Assembly (NCBI RefSeq): GCF_021729155.1
Contig: NZ_JAJQYA010000016.1
Span: 16,441 to 80,440 of the forward strand
Origin: Membranihabitans marinus
GTDB taxonomy: Bacteria; Bacteroidota; Bacteroidia; Chitinophagales; Saprospiraceae
Direction: 5' to 3'
DNA length: 64,000 bases
In this document: piece by piece, positions 38,593 to 46,579 of the stretch
Numbering within the stretch: the first letter of the stretch is position 1
How the letters are laid out: each line of letters opens with the position of its first letter
Program-made: the position numbers and the translations under genes
Notes under the pieces: generated by a model
What the model saw: only the letters and a program-made list of their open reading frames with translations
Told to the model about the DNA's origin: nothing
Databases searched by the model: none

Positions 38593-39612
38593 AATAAGTT
38601 AATTAATATTAATTCTGTCTGTAGAATTAATAGGGGGTGTATGTGTAATTTTGGAAATTAAATATCGCTATGTGGCGATTTTATAATGTGATCTTAGTTT
38701 TTAAAGGTTTTTTAATTTTGCTGTCCTAAATTTTATAAGTGAGTAATGATTTTACATTTTTTCAATTCAATTATTGACTTAGAGTTAGAAATGTAATGCA
38801 AATCTTATGTAAAAAGTTTTTGAATTTGAATTTTTTGACAAAAAAAATTGAATTTTAACTTTTTAATACATCACTGAGTTTTGATTTTTATTGAAAATAT
38901 CTCCACTGACTAAGTCTTTTGTATTTCTTTATCTTTTGATTGTATCTATGCTCAACAGGCTGATTTATCCTTGAGACGTTGCAAATGGTAGAATGGGTAC
39001 GGGTTTTAAACAGTTTTTTTGTAAGTTTTTTGTTTTTTATTAAAAAACAGGATGTTTGGATGTGTCGTAAACGTTGTCCAATTGAATGGTGAAATAATTG
39101 ATTGTTAGTATATTTTGTGATTTTATAATATACCTTGTATGTATTATTGAAATAGATTATTGCTTTGCTTTCTCAAATAGGTAATTTTATGTTAATTGAA
39201 ATCATTGAGTAGATACTTTGAATGATGTGTTGAGTGTTTTCTTACAGAATAAAAACTCTTTAATCCAATTGTTATTTAATGGTCTTTAATATGGATAATA
39301 AAACAGTTCAGGTCTATAGTGGTATTGTGTCACTTTTCGGTGTTAGTCCTTTGTCTTTCTCGGCGATTTTAGATTTAAGTGAGATTGATGATTGTATATT
39401 TTAAAAATGATTTATTGGCGTCCTTGAAACTATGTGAACTTCGGTTAATGTATCGGTAAATATGTTTTTGTTGTGTTGTTTGTGATTAGTTTTGAAATAT
39501 GTGTTTATTTTGAAATGAATATTTGTTAATGTTTGTTTTGTTGTGTTAATCGTTGGCAAAATTGCCGATATTCCATTTTTATCAATGAGCTCCAAAAATT
39601 TAGTACAGCAAT
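38593..39612. other. 1-kb A/T-rich gene-free interval
   Basis: No convincing gene. The plus strand is strongly T/G-rich, especially 39460-39550, where TTTTGTTGTGTT occurs twice 70 bp apart (39466 and 39536). A short ATCGC/GCGAT hairpin lies near 38663-38680. A 64-codon minus-strand frame at 39401-39595 has low-complexity composition and no recognised similarity. The interval separates divergent genes and may hold a long minus-strand leader for the T9SS gene. Confidence 0.5.
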
Positions 39613-40455
39613 ATGATGAATGAAAGTATTATTCACAGTGATTATGGGGACTTAAATCACCACCTAGCAAAGTGGTCTGAACAATATCAGAATAATTATC
39701 CCTTTCCCAATATTTATGTAGATGACTTTTTTGACCCTAGATATTTAAAAAAGGTGTTAGAAGAATTTCCCGATATTGATGCCCTTCAACAAAAAGTTCA
39801 GTATAATAATCCCAATGAATTGAAGCAGGGTACCAAAGGGGAGAGTCAATTTGGTCCCTACACTAAAAATTTGGTCCACTATTTGAATTCAGAACCTTTT
39901 TTAGTCTTTTTGCAATCAATGACAGGGATAAAAGAAACTCTGATTCCAGATCCTTATTTTGAAGGAGGTGGTTTTCATGAGATTAAACCTGGAGGATTTT
40001 TAAAACTTCATGTTGATTTTCATAAACACAGGAGAATGCAGCTGTGTAGACGTCTCAATTTGTTAATCTATTTAAATGAGGATTGGGAAGAGGATTTTGG
40101 TGGACATTTTGAATTATGGGAAAAAGATATGTCAAAATGCGCTCTGCGTATCTTGCCAAAATTTAATCGAATCGCTCTATTTTCTACCAATGGCGATTCA
40201 TGGCACGGCCATCCAAATCCGTTGAAATGCCCAGAAGGACGATCGAGAAAATCCTTGGCGCTGTATTATTATACATCGAGTAGACCGGAAAATGAATTGT
40301 CATCCGCTCAAGCCAATAAAATCACTACTACCTTTGTGGCAAGGAAAGGAGAAGATTCCAAAAAAATGAGGATGTACAATAAATTAGTGGAATCGGTAAC
40401 GGAAATTCTGCCCGATAAACTTCTGTATTTTATTAAGGGGAGGAGGAATAAGTAG
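39613..40455 (+). CDS. 2OG-Fe(II) oxygenase (prolyl 4-hydroxylase-like)
   Basis: 280-aa non-heme iron dioxygenase. The metal ligands are visible: His and Asp in KLHVDFHKH (HxD, about 139-141) and the distal His in DSWHGHPNP near 200. The 2-oxoglutarate-binding basic residue follows in RSRKSLALYYYT. It resembles prolyl-4-hydroxylase-type enzymes found near sugar or lipid modification genes. The substrate is unknown and no such cluster is adjacent. It is monocistronic. Confidence 0.85.
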   Translation: MMNESIIHSDYGDLNHHLAKWSEQYQNNYPFPNIYVDDFFDPRYLKKVLEEFPDIDALQQKVQYNNPNELKQGTKGESQFGPYTKNLVHYLNSEPFLVFLQSMTGIKETLIPDPYFEGGGFHEIKPGGFLKLHVDFHKHRRMQLCRRLNLLIYLNEDWEEDFGGHFELWEKDMSKCALRILPKFNRIALFSTNGDSWHGHPNPLKCPEGRSRKSLALYYYTSSRPENELSSAQANKITTTFVARKGEDSKKMRMYNKLVESVTEILPDKLLYFIKGRRNK

Positions 40456-40515
40456 CATTATATATATACTCTAATCCTAGATTTGCTTCATTAATCCCTA
40501 TCATATTTTCTTGAT

Positions 40516-41730
40516 TTATTCCATGATGGAAGATTGTATTTTCACCCCGTTGGTCAAGGTTCTATGTACAGGGCATTTAGCTGATATTTCCAGTAGTCGC
40601 TGACGTTGGTCCTCCGTTAAATCCCCTATAAATTTCAATTTCTTTTCTATAAAATCTATTTTGTTTTTACTCGAATCTTCTCCAGTTTCCATATGCTTTT
40701 TCGAATGAGTCAAGTAAACATATACTTCTTTTAAATCCCATTTCTTTCGATTGGCATAAAGTTTTAATGTCATCGTCGTACATGCTGCCAATCCCGCAAC
40801 CAATAATTCATAGGGTGAAGGACCAAAATCATCTCCGCCGACATCAATAGGTTCATCAGCAATTAAAGCATGTGTTTTGGTCTGAATACTGGTGGTGAAT
40901 TCGTCATCCATTAAGTTGAGATGTCCAACCAATTGTTCGCCCTCAGTATCCAATATCACATTGTCAAGGGAAGGATAGTATTTTTTTACCCACGCACCTA
41001 TAACATTGCCCACATATACACTATCTTCTTTTGAAGTGAGTAGGTGATCGGCTTGATCGAGTGAAATAAAGCTTTTGGGGTGATATGCATGATGGTAAAG
41101 TTCTCGAGCATGTTCGATTCCAACAATTTTATCGAATGGAGAATGCATGATAAGGATGGGTTTTTTGAGTTCTTTGACGATGTCCAGTAATGCTATGGTA
41201 TTAAAACCCTCTACAAATTCTTTGTTGATAACAAATGGCCGACCACCTATTTTGACATCAGCTTGACCTTGTTGTAATACCTCGTTGATCTTGTGTTCAA
41301 AATGGTGCTTGACGTGACCTACATTGGATGGAGCACCTATAGTAGCCACTGCTCTGATGTACTTTAGTTGATGACTAGCCACAATAGCTGCCGCTCCTCC
41401 TAAGGAATGCCCTATGAGGAGAGTGGGTTTTATATATTTTTGGCTTATATATTGGCAGACATCAACGAGGTCTTGGACATTGGCCGAAAAGTGACTATCT
41501 GAAAATTCTCCACCACTTTTCCCTAAGCCAGTAAAGTCAAATCTCACCACCCCAAATCCGTAATTCGTCAATTCTCTCGTAATATGTCTTACCGGAGCAA
41601 AGGATCCACTACAGGTAAAGCAGTGGGCAAAGACGGCCAAATAGCTGGGCTTTTGGTTGGCAGGTAGTTCTATATAGGCAGATAGTTGATGTCCACTCGA
41701 GTTGGGAATACTTATGCGTTCACTTTTCAT
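40516..41730 (-). CDS. Bifunctional alpha/beta hydrolase / OsmC family protein
   Basis: 404-aa fusion. Residues 1-255 are an alpha/beta hydrolase with nucleophile elbow GHSLGG (about 107-112), Asp in SPFDKIVG and His in QADHLLT. Residues 270-404 are an OsmC/Ohr-type domain with the peroxidatic Cys in GLAACTTMT and the second Cys in KCPVHRTL. OsmC domains reduce organic hydroperoxides. The fusion may release and detoxify an oxidised acyl substrate, which is inference. Its start overlaps the divergent MsrA gene by 11 bp. Confidence 0.92.
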   Translation of the reverse strand: MKSERISIPNSSGHQLSAYIELPANQKPSYLAVFAHCFTCSGSFAPVRHITRELTNYGFGVVRFDFTGLGKSGGEFSDSHFSANVQDLVDVCQYISQKYIKPTLLIGHSLGGAAAIVASHQLKYIRAVATIGAPSNVGHVKHHFEHKINEVLQQGQADVKIGGRPFVINKEFVEGFNTIALLDIVKELKKPILIMHSPFDKIVGIEHARELYHHAYHPKSFISLDQADHLLTSKEDSVYVGNVIGAWVKKYYPSLDNVILDTEGEQLVGHLNLMDDEFTTSIQTKTHALIADEPIDVGGDDFGPSPYELLVAGLAACTTMTLKLYANRKKWDLKEVYVYLTHSKKHMETGEDSSKNKIDFIEKKLKFIGDLTEDQRQRLLEISAKCPVHRTLTNGVKIQSSIME

Positions 41731-42232
41731 GTCTAATATTTTTTTTAAATTTTTGTTGAATGAGTAGCAATTTGGGTTCTATATAGGTTTTGCAAAAAGG
41801 TTTTTCTGGTTGTTTGGTGTAGTAATTAATATAGGCGGGTTTATTGGGTTTGAAAGATTGAAAGGGCAAAATTTTGGTAATTAGTTTTCCTTTAAATTCC
41901 TTTTGGAATTCTGACAAAAGAGCTATTGCTTCTTCTTTGGATTTTTCGCTGAAATAATAAGCTGCAGATCTATATTTATTTCGTAAACTGTGTTGAGAAG
42001 TAGCGCTATGGGTGTAAAGATGTACGGCTAAGAGTGTTTTTAAATCGATGATGTCTGGTTGGAAATTCACCAAAACAGCCTCGGAGAAATCATCATAAGG
42101 CCGAATTGAATTGATCCAGCCTTGAGACACTTTGTCTACTCCAATAAGTGATTGAAAAACCGCTTCTGTGCACCAGTGGCAGCCACCTCCAAATCCTATG
42201 ACATCCATTTGATTTGATATTTTGTTATACAT
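41720..42232 (-). CDS. Divergent MsrA-like protein
   Basis: 170-aa protein related to peptide-methionine (S)-S-oxide reductase. The active-site motif reads GGGCHWC where the canonical enzyme has GCFWC, so the substrate-pocket Phe is His. The Glu of the GHAE region is kept (FSEAVLV) and KYRSAAYYF matches the QYRS block, but the usual GGDxGTQ segment is lost. The nucleophilic Cys is present, so it may still be redox-active with altered substrate use. It overlaps the hydrolase-OsmC gene, indicating coupled expression. Confidence 0.82.
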   Translation of the reverse strand: MYNKISNQMDVIGFGGGCHWCTEAVFQSLIGVDKVSQGWINSIRPYDDFSEAVLVNFQPDIIDLKTLLAVHLYTHSATSQHSLRNKYRSAAYYFSEKSKEEAIALLSEFQKEFKGKLITKILPFQSFKPNKPAYINYYTKQPEKPFCKTYIEPKLLLIQQKFKKNIRHEK

Positions 42233-42387
42233 TTATTAATTCCCAAAACTATTTGAAGCTTCTAATATTTTTTGTCTAAGCAACTTTATTTTATTCTGTG
42301 ACAACGATCTTGTAAATAACAATTGGGTTATTGGAATTTTCTATATTATTCTAATCTAACTGTTGTATTGATTAATCATCCTCAAAT

Positions 42388-43971
42388 CTATGAACTACAA
42401 GATAGCATGGAGCAACCAATTTTGTCTCTGGCCCAATCCGGGCGCTTGACAAACCATTGGGCGGCTTCTGGTTGTTCGTCATAGGGCTTTTTCAAAATTT
42501 CAGCTAGGCTTTTAATTAATTCATAGTCTCCTTTATCAGCATCGTCTATTGCCAACTGAGCCATATAGTTTCTCAATACATATTTGGGATTTACACTATT
42601 CATTTTTTTAGATCTGGCAGCTGGTGATTGGTTTTCTGAATCCAAGCGGTTGCGGTATTTGTCTAGCCAATCTAACCACGCCACATTGTGTTCTTCTTTT
42701 AATAATAAAGGTTCATAAAATGCTTCAGTAAGATATGCCGGTATTTCTTCTAGTTTTTCAGAATAGTTGTTTTCATCGAATTGGGCCAGATTTCTAAAAA
42801 ATATCGTCATGTCGGTTTCATGCAGTTGGAGTAGTTCTTCCAGTTCTACAATTAAATCTTCATCTCCTGACAGGGATTGATTGAAGCCTAATTTTTCAGC
42901 CATCATATTGCTGTGTTTTATTTTGTAGTCCGCTTGTGCCTGCTCTAAAATGGCTTCCAGTGGTTGGCTTTCTTCAATTAATAAAAACAGAGAATTGGCC
43001 AGTTGATATAGATTCCATAGGGCAATATAACCTTGATGACCAAATCGATATCTCCGTTGGTGTCTGTCTGTGGTATTAGGGGTCCAAAGGTGGTCGTATC
43101 CATCTAGCCAGCCATAAGGACCGTAGTCTATGGTGAGTCCATGGATGGACATGTTGTCGGTATTCATTACTCCGTGAACAAATCCTACCCGATTCCAGTG
43201 AATGACCATATCGATAGTAGTGTTGACTACATCTTGAAAAAATTGTAGGTAGCTGATTTTGGGATCTAGGTGGGAAAGATGAGGAAAATATTCATTGATC
43301 GTGTAATCGGTTAAAATTTTTAAATTTTTGAAATCTCGTCTGGCCGCAAATATTTGAAAGTTTCCAAATCGAATAAATGATGGGGCTGCTCGGCATACAA
43401 TAGCCCCTTTTTCATAGGCTGGGTGACCATCGTACATAATATCTCTCAATACTCGATCCCCTGTCAAAACCAGGGACAATGATCGAGTGGTCGGTACGCC
43501 GAGATAGTGCATTGCCTCACTGCATAAATGCTCTCTAATGGATGATCTGAGTACGGCCAATCCATCAGCTTGACGTGAATACGGTGTCGGTCCCGCACCC
43601 TTTAGTTGTAATTGCCAGCGCTGGTCATGGTGTTCTATTTCACCCAAATTTATGGCTCTACCATCGCCCAATTGGCCAGCCCAGTTGCCAAATTGATGAC
43701 CTCCGTAACACATGGCATAGGGTTGGGTATTGACCATGACTTGCTTCCCCGAGAAAATATTTAGAAAATCCTGAGAATAGAGTTGATCTTTGGTAATGCC
43801 CATTTCTTCGGCTAAGTCTAGGCTAGCGTGGATGAGGCTGGGATTCGAAGGTTTTTTTGGTTCGACAAAGGAATAGCAGGCATTGTAAACTTGTCTAGGG
43901 GTATTGGTTGTGTCGCTATCTCCCGGCAGGGATTTTGTGAAATCATTTTTTAATTGAAATGAAATTTTCAT
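42388..43971 (-). CDS. selO: Protein adenylyltransferase SelO (YdiU)
   Basis: Pseudokinase that transfers AMP to Ser/Thr/Tyr of target proteins, linked to redox homeostasis. The 527-aa product has YGGHQFGNWAGQLGDGRAI (nucleotide loop), LQLKGAGPTPYSR, GVPTTRSLSLV, the VHGVMNTDNMSIHG catalytic-loop block with DYGPYG, and the C-terminal SCSS. The penultimate redox residue is Cys, not selenocysteine. It lies between two MsrA-type genes on the same strand, consistent with an oxidative-stress role. Confidence 0.95.
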   Translation of the reverse strand: MKISFQLKNDFTKSLPGDSDTTNTPRQVYNACYSFVEPKKPSNPSLIHASLDLAEEMGITKDQLYSQDFLNIFSGKQVMVNTQPYAMCYGGHQFGNWAGQLGDGRAINLGEIEHHDQRWQLQLKGAGPTPYSRQADGLAVLRSSIREHLCSEAMHYLGVPTTRSLSLVLTGDRVLRDIMYDGHPAYEKGAIVCRAAPSFIRFGNFQIFAARRDFKNLKILTDYTINEYFPHLSHLDPKISYLQFFQDVVNTTIDMVIHWNRVGFVHGVMNTDNMSIHGLTIDYGPYGWLDGYDHLWTPNTTDRHQRRYRFGHQGYIALWNLYQLANSLFLLIEESQPLEAILEQAQADYKIKHSNMMAEKLGFNQSLSGDEDLIVELEELLQLHETDMTIFFRNLAQFDENNYSEKLEEIPAYLTEAFYEPLLLKEEHNVAWLDWLDKYRNRLDSENQSPAARSKKMNSVNPKYVLRNYMAQLAIDDADKGDYELIKSLAEILKKPYDEQPEAAQWFVKRPDWARDKIGCSMLSCSS

Positions 43972-44232
43972 ATTTTTTATTTCAGGTATTTATTAAACCT
44001 AACTAATTTACTTCGATTTAGTTGGCGAGGAAGGACTTTTTTCCTCTTTCGCATTAATTCAGATCCACCTATATATGTAGGCTGTAGCGGTGATGATGTG
44101 TGGAGCAAAATACCGGGTAGGCAATAATCTTTGAATAGTTAATACGTATAAAATGTAAACTATTATTGTTTAATCGATCACCATCGATCTAGATTTTTAC
44201 TCTATGTCAATGATTGAAATTGAAGTATGAAT

Positions 44233-44269
44233 AGCATCAACTGCCATATTCAAAATAGCAGTTGATGCT
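44233..44269 (-). terminator. Hairpin after msrA, probable terminator
   Basis: Perfect 12-bp stem, AGCATCAACTGC (44233-44244) with its complement (44258-44269), 13-nt loop, 39 bp past the msrA stop; the T run on the minus strand is weak. Nothing else was recognised in the gap 43972-44307. Confidence 0.55.
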
Positions 44270-44307
44270 TATTTATTTTGGCTAAATCCAATGTTGGGAC
44301 AATCTAA

Positions 44308-44856
44308 TTAAGACTGAATCTCCTCTTCTTTGAGGAAAGACTTGTATTTTTCTTTTAATTTATTGACTTTGGGATTGATTACTACTTGACAGTATCGAGC
44401 AGATCCATTGTTGTTGAAGTAGTCGTAGTGATATTGCTCAGCGGGATAAAATACTTCCAAGGGTTGTAATTCTGTGACAATAGGATCCGGATAAGTCGGT
44501 TGAACTTCATCAATCACCGACAACGCAGTTTTGTGTTGACTGGGATTGTGAAATAAGATAATGGATCGATATTGTGTTCCCACATCTCCACCTTGTCTGT
44601 TGAGGGTGGTTGGGTCGTGACTGGTCATGAAGATGGTTAGTAAATCACGGTACGATATAGTATCGGCATCAAAGTGTACTTGTATGACTTCTGCGTGGCC
44701 TGTAAGTCCAGAACATACTTCTTTGTAGGTTGGATTCGCAGTTTTTCCTGCGGCATAACCGGGTTCGATTTTTTGAACTCCTTTAAGGCGTTGAATCACA
44801 GCCTCAACACACCAAAAACAGCCGCCTCCAAAAGTAGCAATTTGAATATTCTCCAT
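44308..44856 (-). CDS. msrA: Peptide-methionine (S)-S-oxide reductase MsrA
   Basis: Repairs oxidised methionine using thioredoxin. The 182-aa canonical enzyme has GGGCFWCVE (Cys near 13), GYAAGKTANPTYKEVCSG, GHAEVIQV, DPTTLNRQGGDVGTQYRS and a final DYFNNNGSARYC with a possible recycling Cys. No MsrB domain is fused. It is the second MsrA-type gene within 2.7 kb. Confidence 0.96.
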   Translation of the reverse strand: MENIQIATFGGGCFWCVEAVIQRLKGVQKIEPGYAAGKTANPTYKEVCSGLTGHAEVIQVHFDADTISYRDLLTIFMTSHDPTTLNRQGGDVGTQYRSIILFHNPSQHKTALSVIDEVQPTYPDPIVTELQPLEVFYPAEQYHYDYFNNNGSARYCQVVINPKVNKLKEKYKSFLKEEEIQS

Positions 44857-45028
44857 GATTGTAATTTTATTGATACTCCATTAATACAATAGTGTATCTC
44901 ATTTTGTTTTATAGATTTGAATGTATTTACATGAAATGTAGTCAATCCTTGGATTTTAACATGATAAGATCGATACTCATTTGCCAAAACTACGATGGTA
45001 TGATGACCTTAGTAATTATCAAAGATTG

Positions 45029-45790
45029 TTATTTAGTAAAAAACCATTGGTTGTCACTAGAAAGTTCACGATTGTAGTGGTAGTCTTCCCAATCAAATCC
45101 CTTGAGGTCTTCTGGTTCTGTCAATTTGTTTTTTATAATATATCTGGCCATTAAACCTCTGGCTTTTTTTGCATTGAAGGATACGAATTGCCATTTTTCA
45201 TTGCGCCATTCTCTAAATTGGATTTCGAGTACAGGGCTAGTTATATCCTTTAGTTGTACCGCTTTGCTATATTCTTGAGAAGCGAGATTGATCACTACTG
45301 GTTTGTCTTGTTTTGCCACCGCATCATTAATGGCTTCAGTTATGGTAGAATCCCAAAAAGCATAGAGATTTTCTTTTCGTCCAACTTTGAGCTTACTGCC
45401 CATTTCCAACCGATAAGGTTGAATTTGAGTACTGGGTTTGAGCAATCCATATAAGCCAGAAAGTATAAACAGGTGGTCTTCGGCAAAGAGTAAGTCATCG
45501 GTGTTGAAATCTTGAGCTTGAAGACCGAGAAAAACATCTCCATTGAAGGTGTGGATGGCTGCACTTCCTATCTCGGCTGCAAAATCGGTATTAAATGATT
45601 GGAAGCGTTGGTGGTTTAGGACGGTGAGTTTGTCTGAAATACTCATAAGAGCCTTTATCTTTGGTTTGGACAAAGTTTTGAGTTTTCGTGCAATTTGACT
45701 TGTTTTTTCTTCAAATAATGGTCGAGTAAGCGGTAAGGCGGACTCGGGGTTTTCATTTAAGGATTTCGAGGGAGATAATAAAATGATCAT
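45029..45790 (-). CDS. yaaA: Peroxide stress protein YaaA
   Basis: 253-aa member of the DUF328/UPF0246 family. In E. coli YaaA lowers free iron during peroxide stress and binds DNA. Conserved blocks: ILLSPSKSLN at the N-terminus, YSPNPxLSGLYGLL-type LFILSGLYGLLKP, YRLEMGSKL, INLASQEYSKAV, and the C-terminal KKARGLMARYIIKN. It sits in the run of redox genes from 40516 to 45790, all on the minus strand. Confidence 0.93.
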   Translation of the reverse strand: MIILLSPSKSLNENPESALPLTRPLFEEKTSQIARKLKTLSKPKIKALMSISDKLTVLNHQRFQSFNTDFAAEIGSAAIHTFNGDVFLGLQAQDFNTDDLLFAEDHLFILSGLYGLLKPSTQIQPYRLEMGSKLKVGRKENLYAFWDSTITEAINDAVAKQDKPVVINLASQEYSKAVQLKDITSPVLEIQFREWRNEKWQFVSFNAKKARGLMARYIIKNKLTEPEDLKGFDWEDYHYNRELSSDNQWFFTK

Positions 45791-45813
45791 TTAAAAACTG
45801 TGATTTAGGAATA

Positions 45814-45849
45814 TAAAAAAAGCCCTTAAACACATGTGTTCAAGGGCTT
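45814..45849 (-). terminator. Terminator after the DUF1573 gene
   Basis: AAGCCCTT (45820-45827) pairs with AAGGGCTT (45842-45849), and the loop itself is the palindrome AACACATGTGTT. A7 on the plus strand gives a T run on the minus strand. It lies 19 bp past the stop. Confidence 0.85.
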
Positions 45850-45868
45850 CGAAATTACTATAATATTT

Positions 45869-46333
45869 TTAAAAAGCGGCATCGTCTTGTTTGGGAACGC
45901 TTTTGTTTTCTACTCTGTGAACTTTACCCTTGATATTGAGAATTATGGTCTCGTCAGTGGTGGTCACCAATGTGACAGTTTTGGCGAAGGATCCAACGCG
46001 CTCAGTGTCGTATCTCACTTTAACAACATTTTTTTCACCAGGCATAATGGGTTCTTTTGGATATTCAGGTACAGTACAGCCACAAGATCCTTTGGCACTT
46101 TTTATAGCTACCGGTGCATCAGAAGTATTTTCAAATGCAAACGACCTATAAGGGTCAGAACCTTTTTCAATTTCACCATAGTCAATAGTCAATTGATCAA
46201 ATTTTAAAGCTGATTTTGCTTTAGGACTGTCAAAGGTTGTGTTTTTATCGGCATCACTTAATGTGGCATTTTGCGCATTAACATAAACAGCACAACACAA
46301 AAGGATGGATAATGAAAGGACAATATGCTTCAT
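45869..46333 (-). CDS. DUF1573 domain-containing secreted protein
   Basis: 154-aa exported protein, signal peptide ending near VYVNAQ (residue 21). Residues 45-145 form the Ig-like DUF1573/HYDIN-type domain (TIDYGEIEKGSDPYRSFAFENTS, KGSCGCTVPEYP, PGEKNVVKVRYDT). The conserved Cys pair in SCGCT is present. The function of the family is unknown. Monocistronic with a strong terminator. Confidence 0.88.
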   Translation of the reverse strand: MKHIVLSLSILLCCAVYVNAQNATLSDADKNTTFDSPKAKSALKFDQLTIDYGEIEKGSDPYRSFAFENTSDAPVAIKSAKGSCGCTVPEYPKEPIMPGEKNVVKVRYDTERVGSFAKTVTLVTTTDETIILNIKGKVHRVENKSVPKQDDAAF

Positions 46334-46541
46334 AATTGTAAATAAGTTTTTGAATTAAACGTAAAATATAAGGCTAAGGTATATGATTATACGAATTTAC
46401 TAAAAAAATGCTACTAAATAAAAAGTTAATTTTGGGCAATTTTAAATAAAGAAGTATTTGATATAAAATTTGTGTTAATTTTGCTTTGTCGAAATTATTG
46501 TGCGTAGGTTATTTTTTTATACTAGGTAGTCGAAGAATGAT

Positions 46542-46572
46542 TTTGATTCGTGTTAATTTTATTATAACTTTA
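46542..46572 (+). promoter_or_regulatory. Putative promoter for the E1 dehydrogenase gene
   Basis: TTTG, exactly 19 bp, TAACTTTA (last base differs from TAnnTTTG). It lies 8 bp before ATG 46580, implying a very short leader. Confidence 0.35.
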
Positions 46573-46579
46573 TGCAGTT

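Noticed and set aside
39401..39595. 64-codon minus-strand frame in the 1-kb gap
   Set aside because: Composition reflects the A/C-rich strand bias; no signal peptide, domain or recognisable start context.
42388..43971. Selenocysteine at the SelO C-terminus
   Set aside because: The penultimate redox position is encoded by a Cys codon (SCSS ending) and the frame stops normally.
33827..44120. 15-mer containing ATACCGGGTAGG near 33828 and again near 44108
   Set aside because: A repeated 15-mer is expected about by chance in 64 kb, and flanks do not align.
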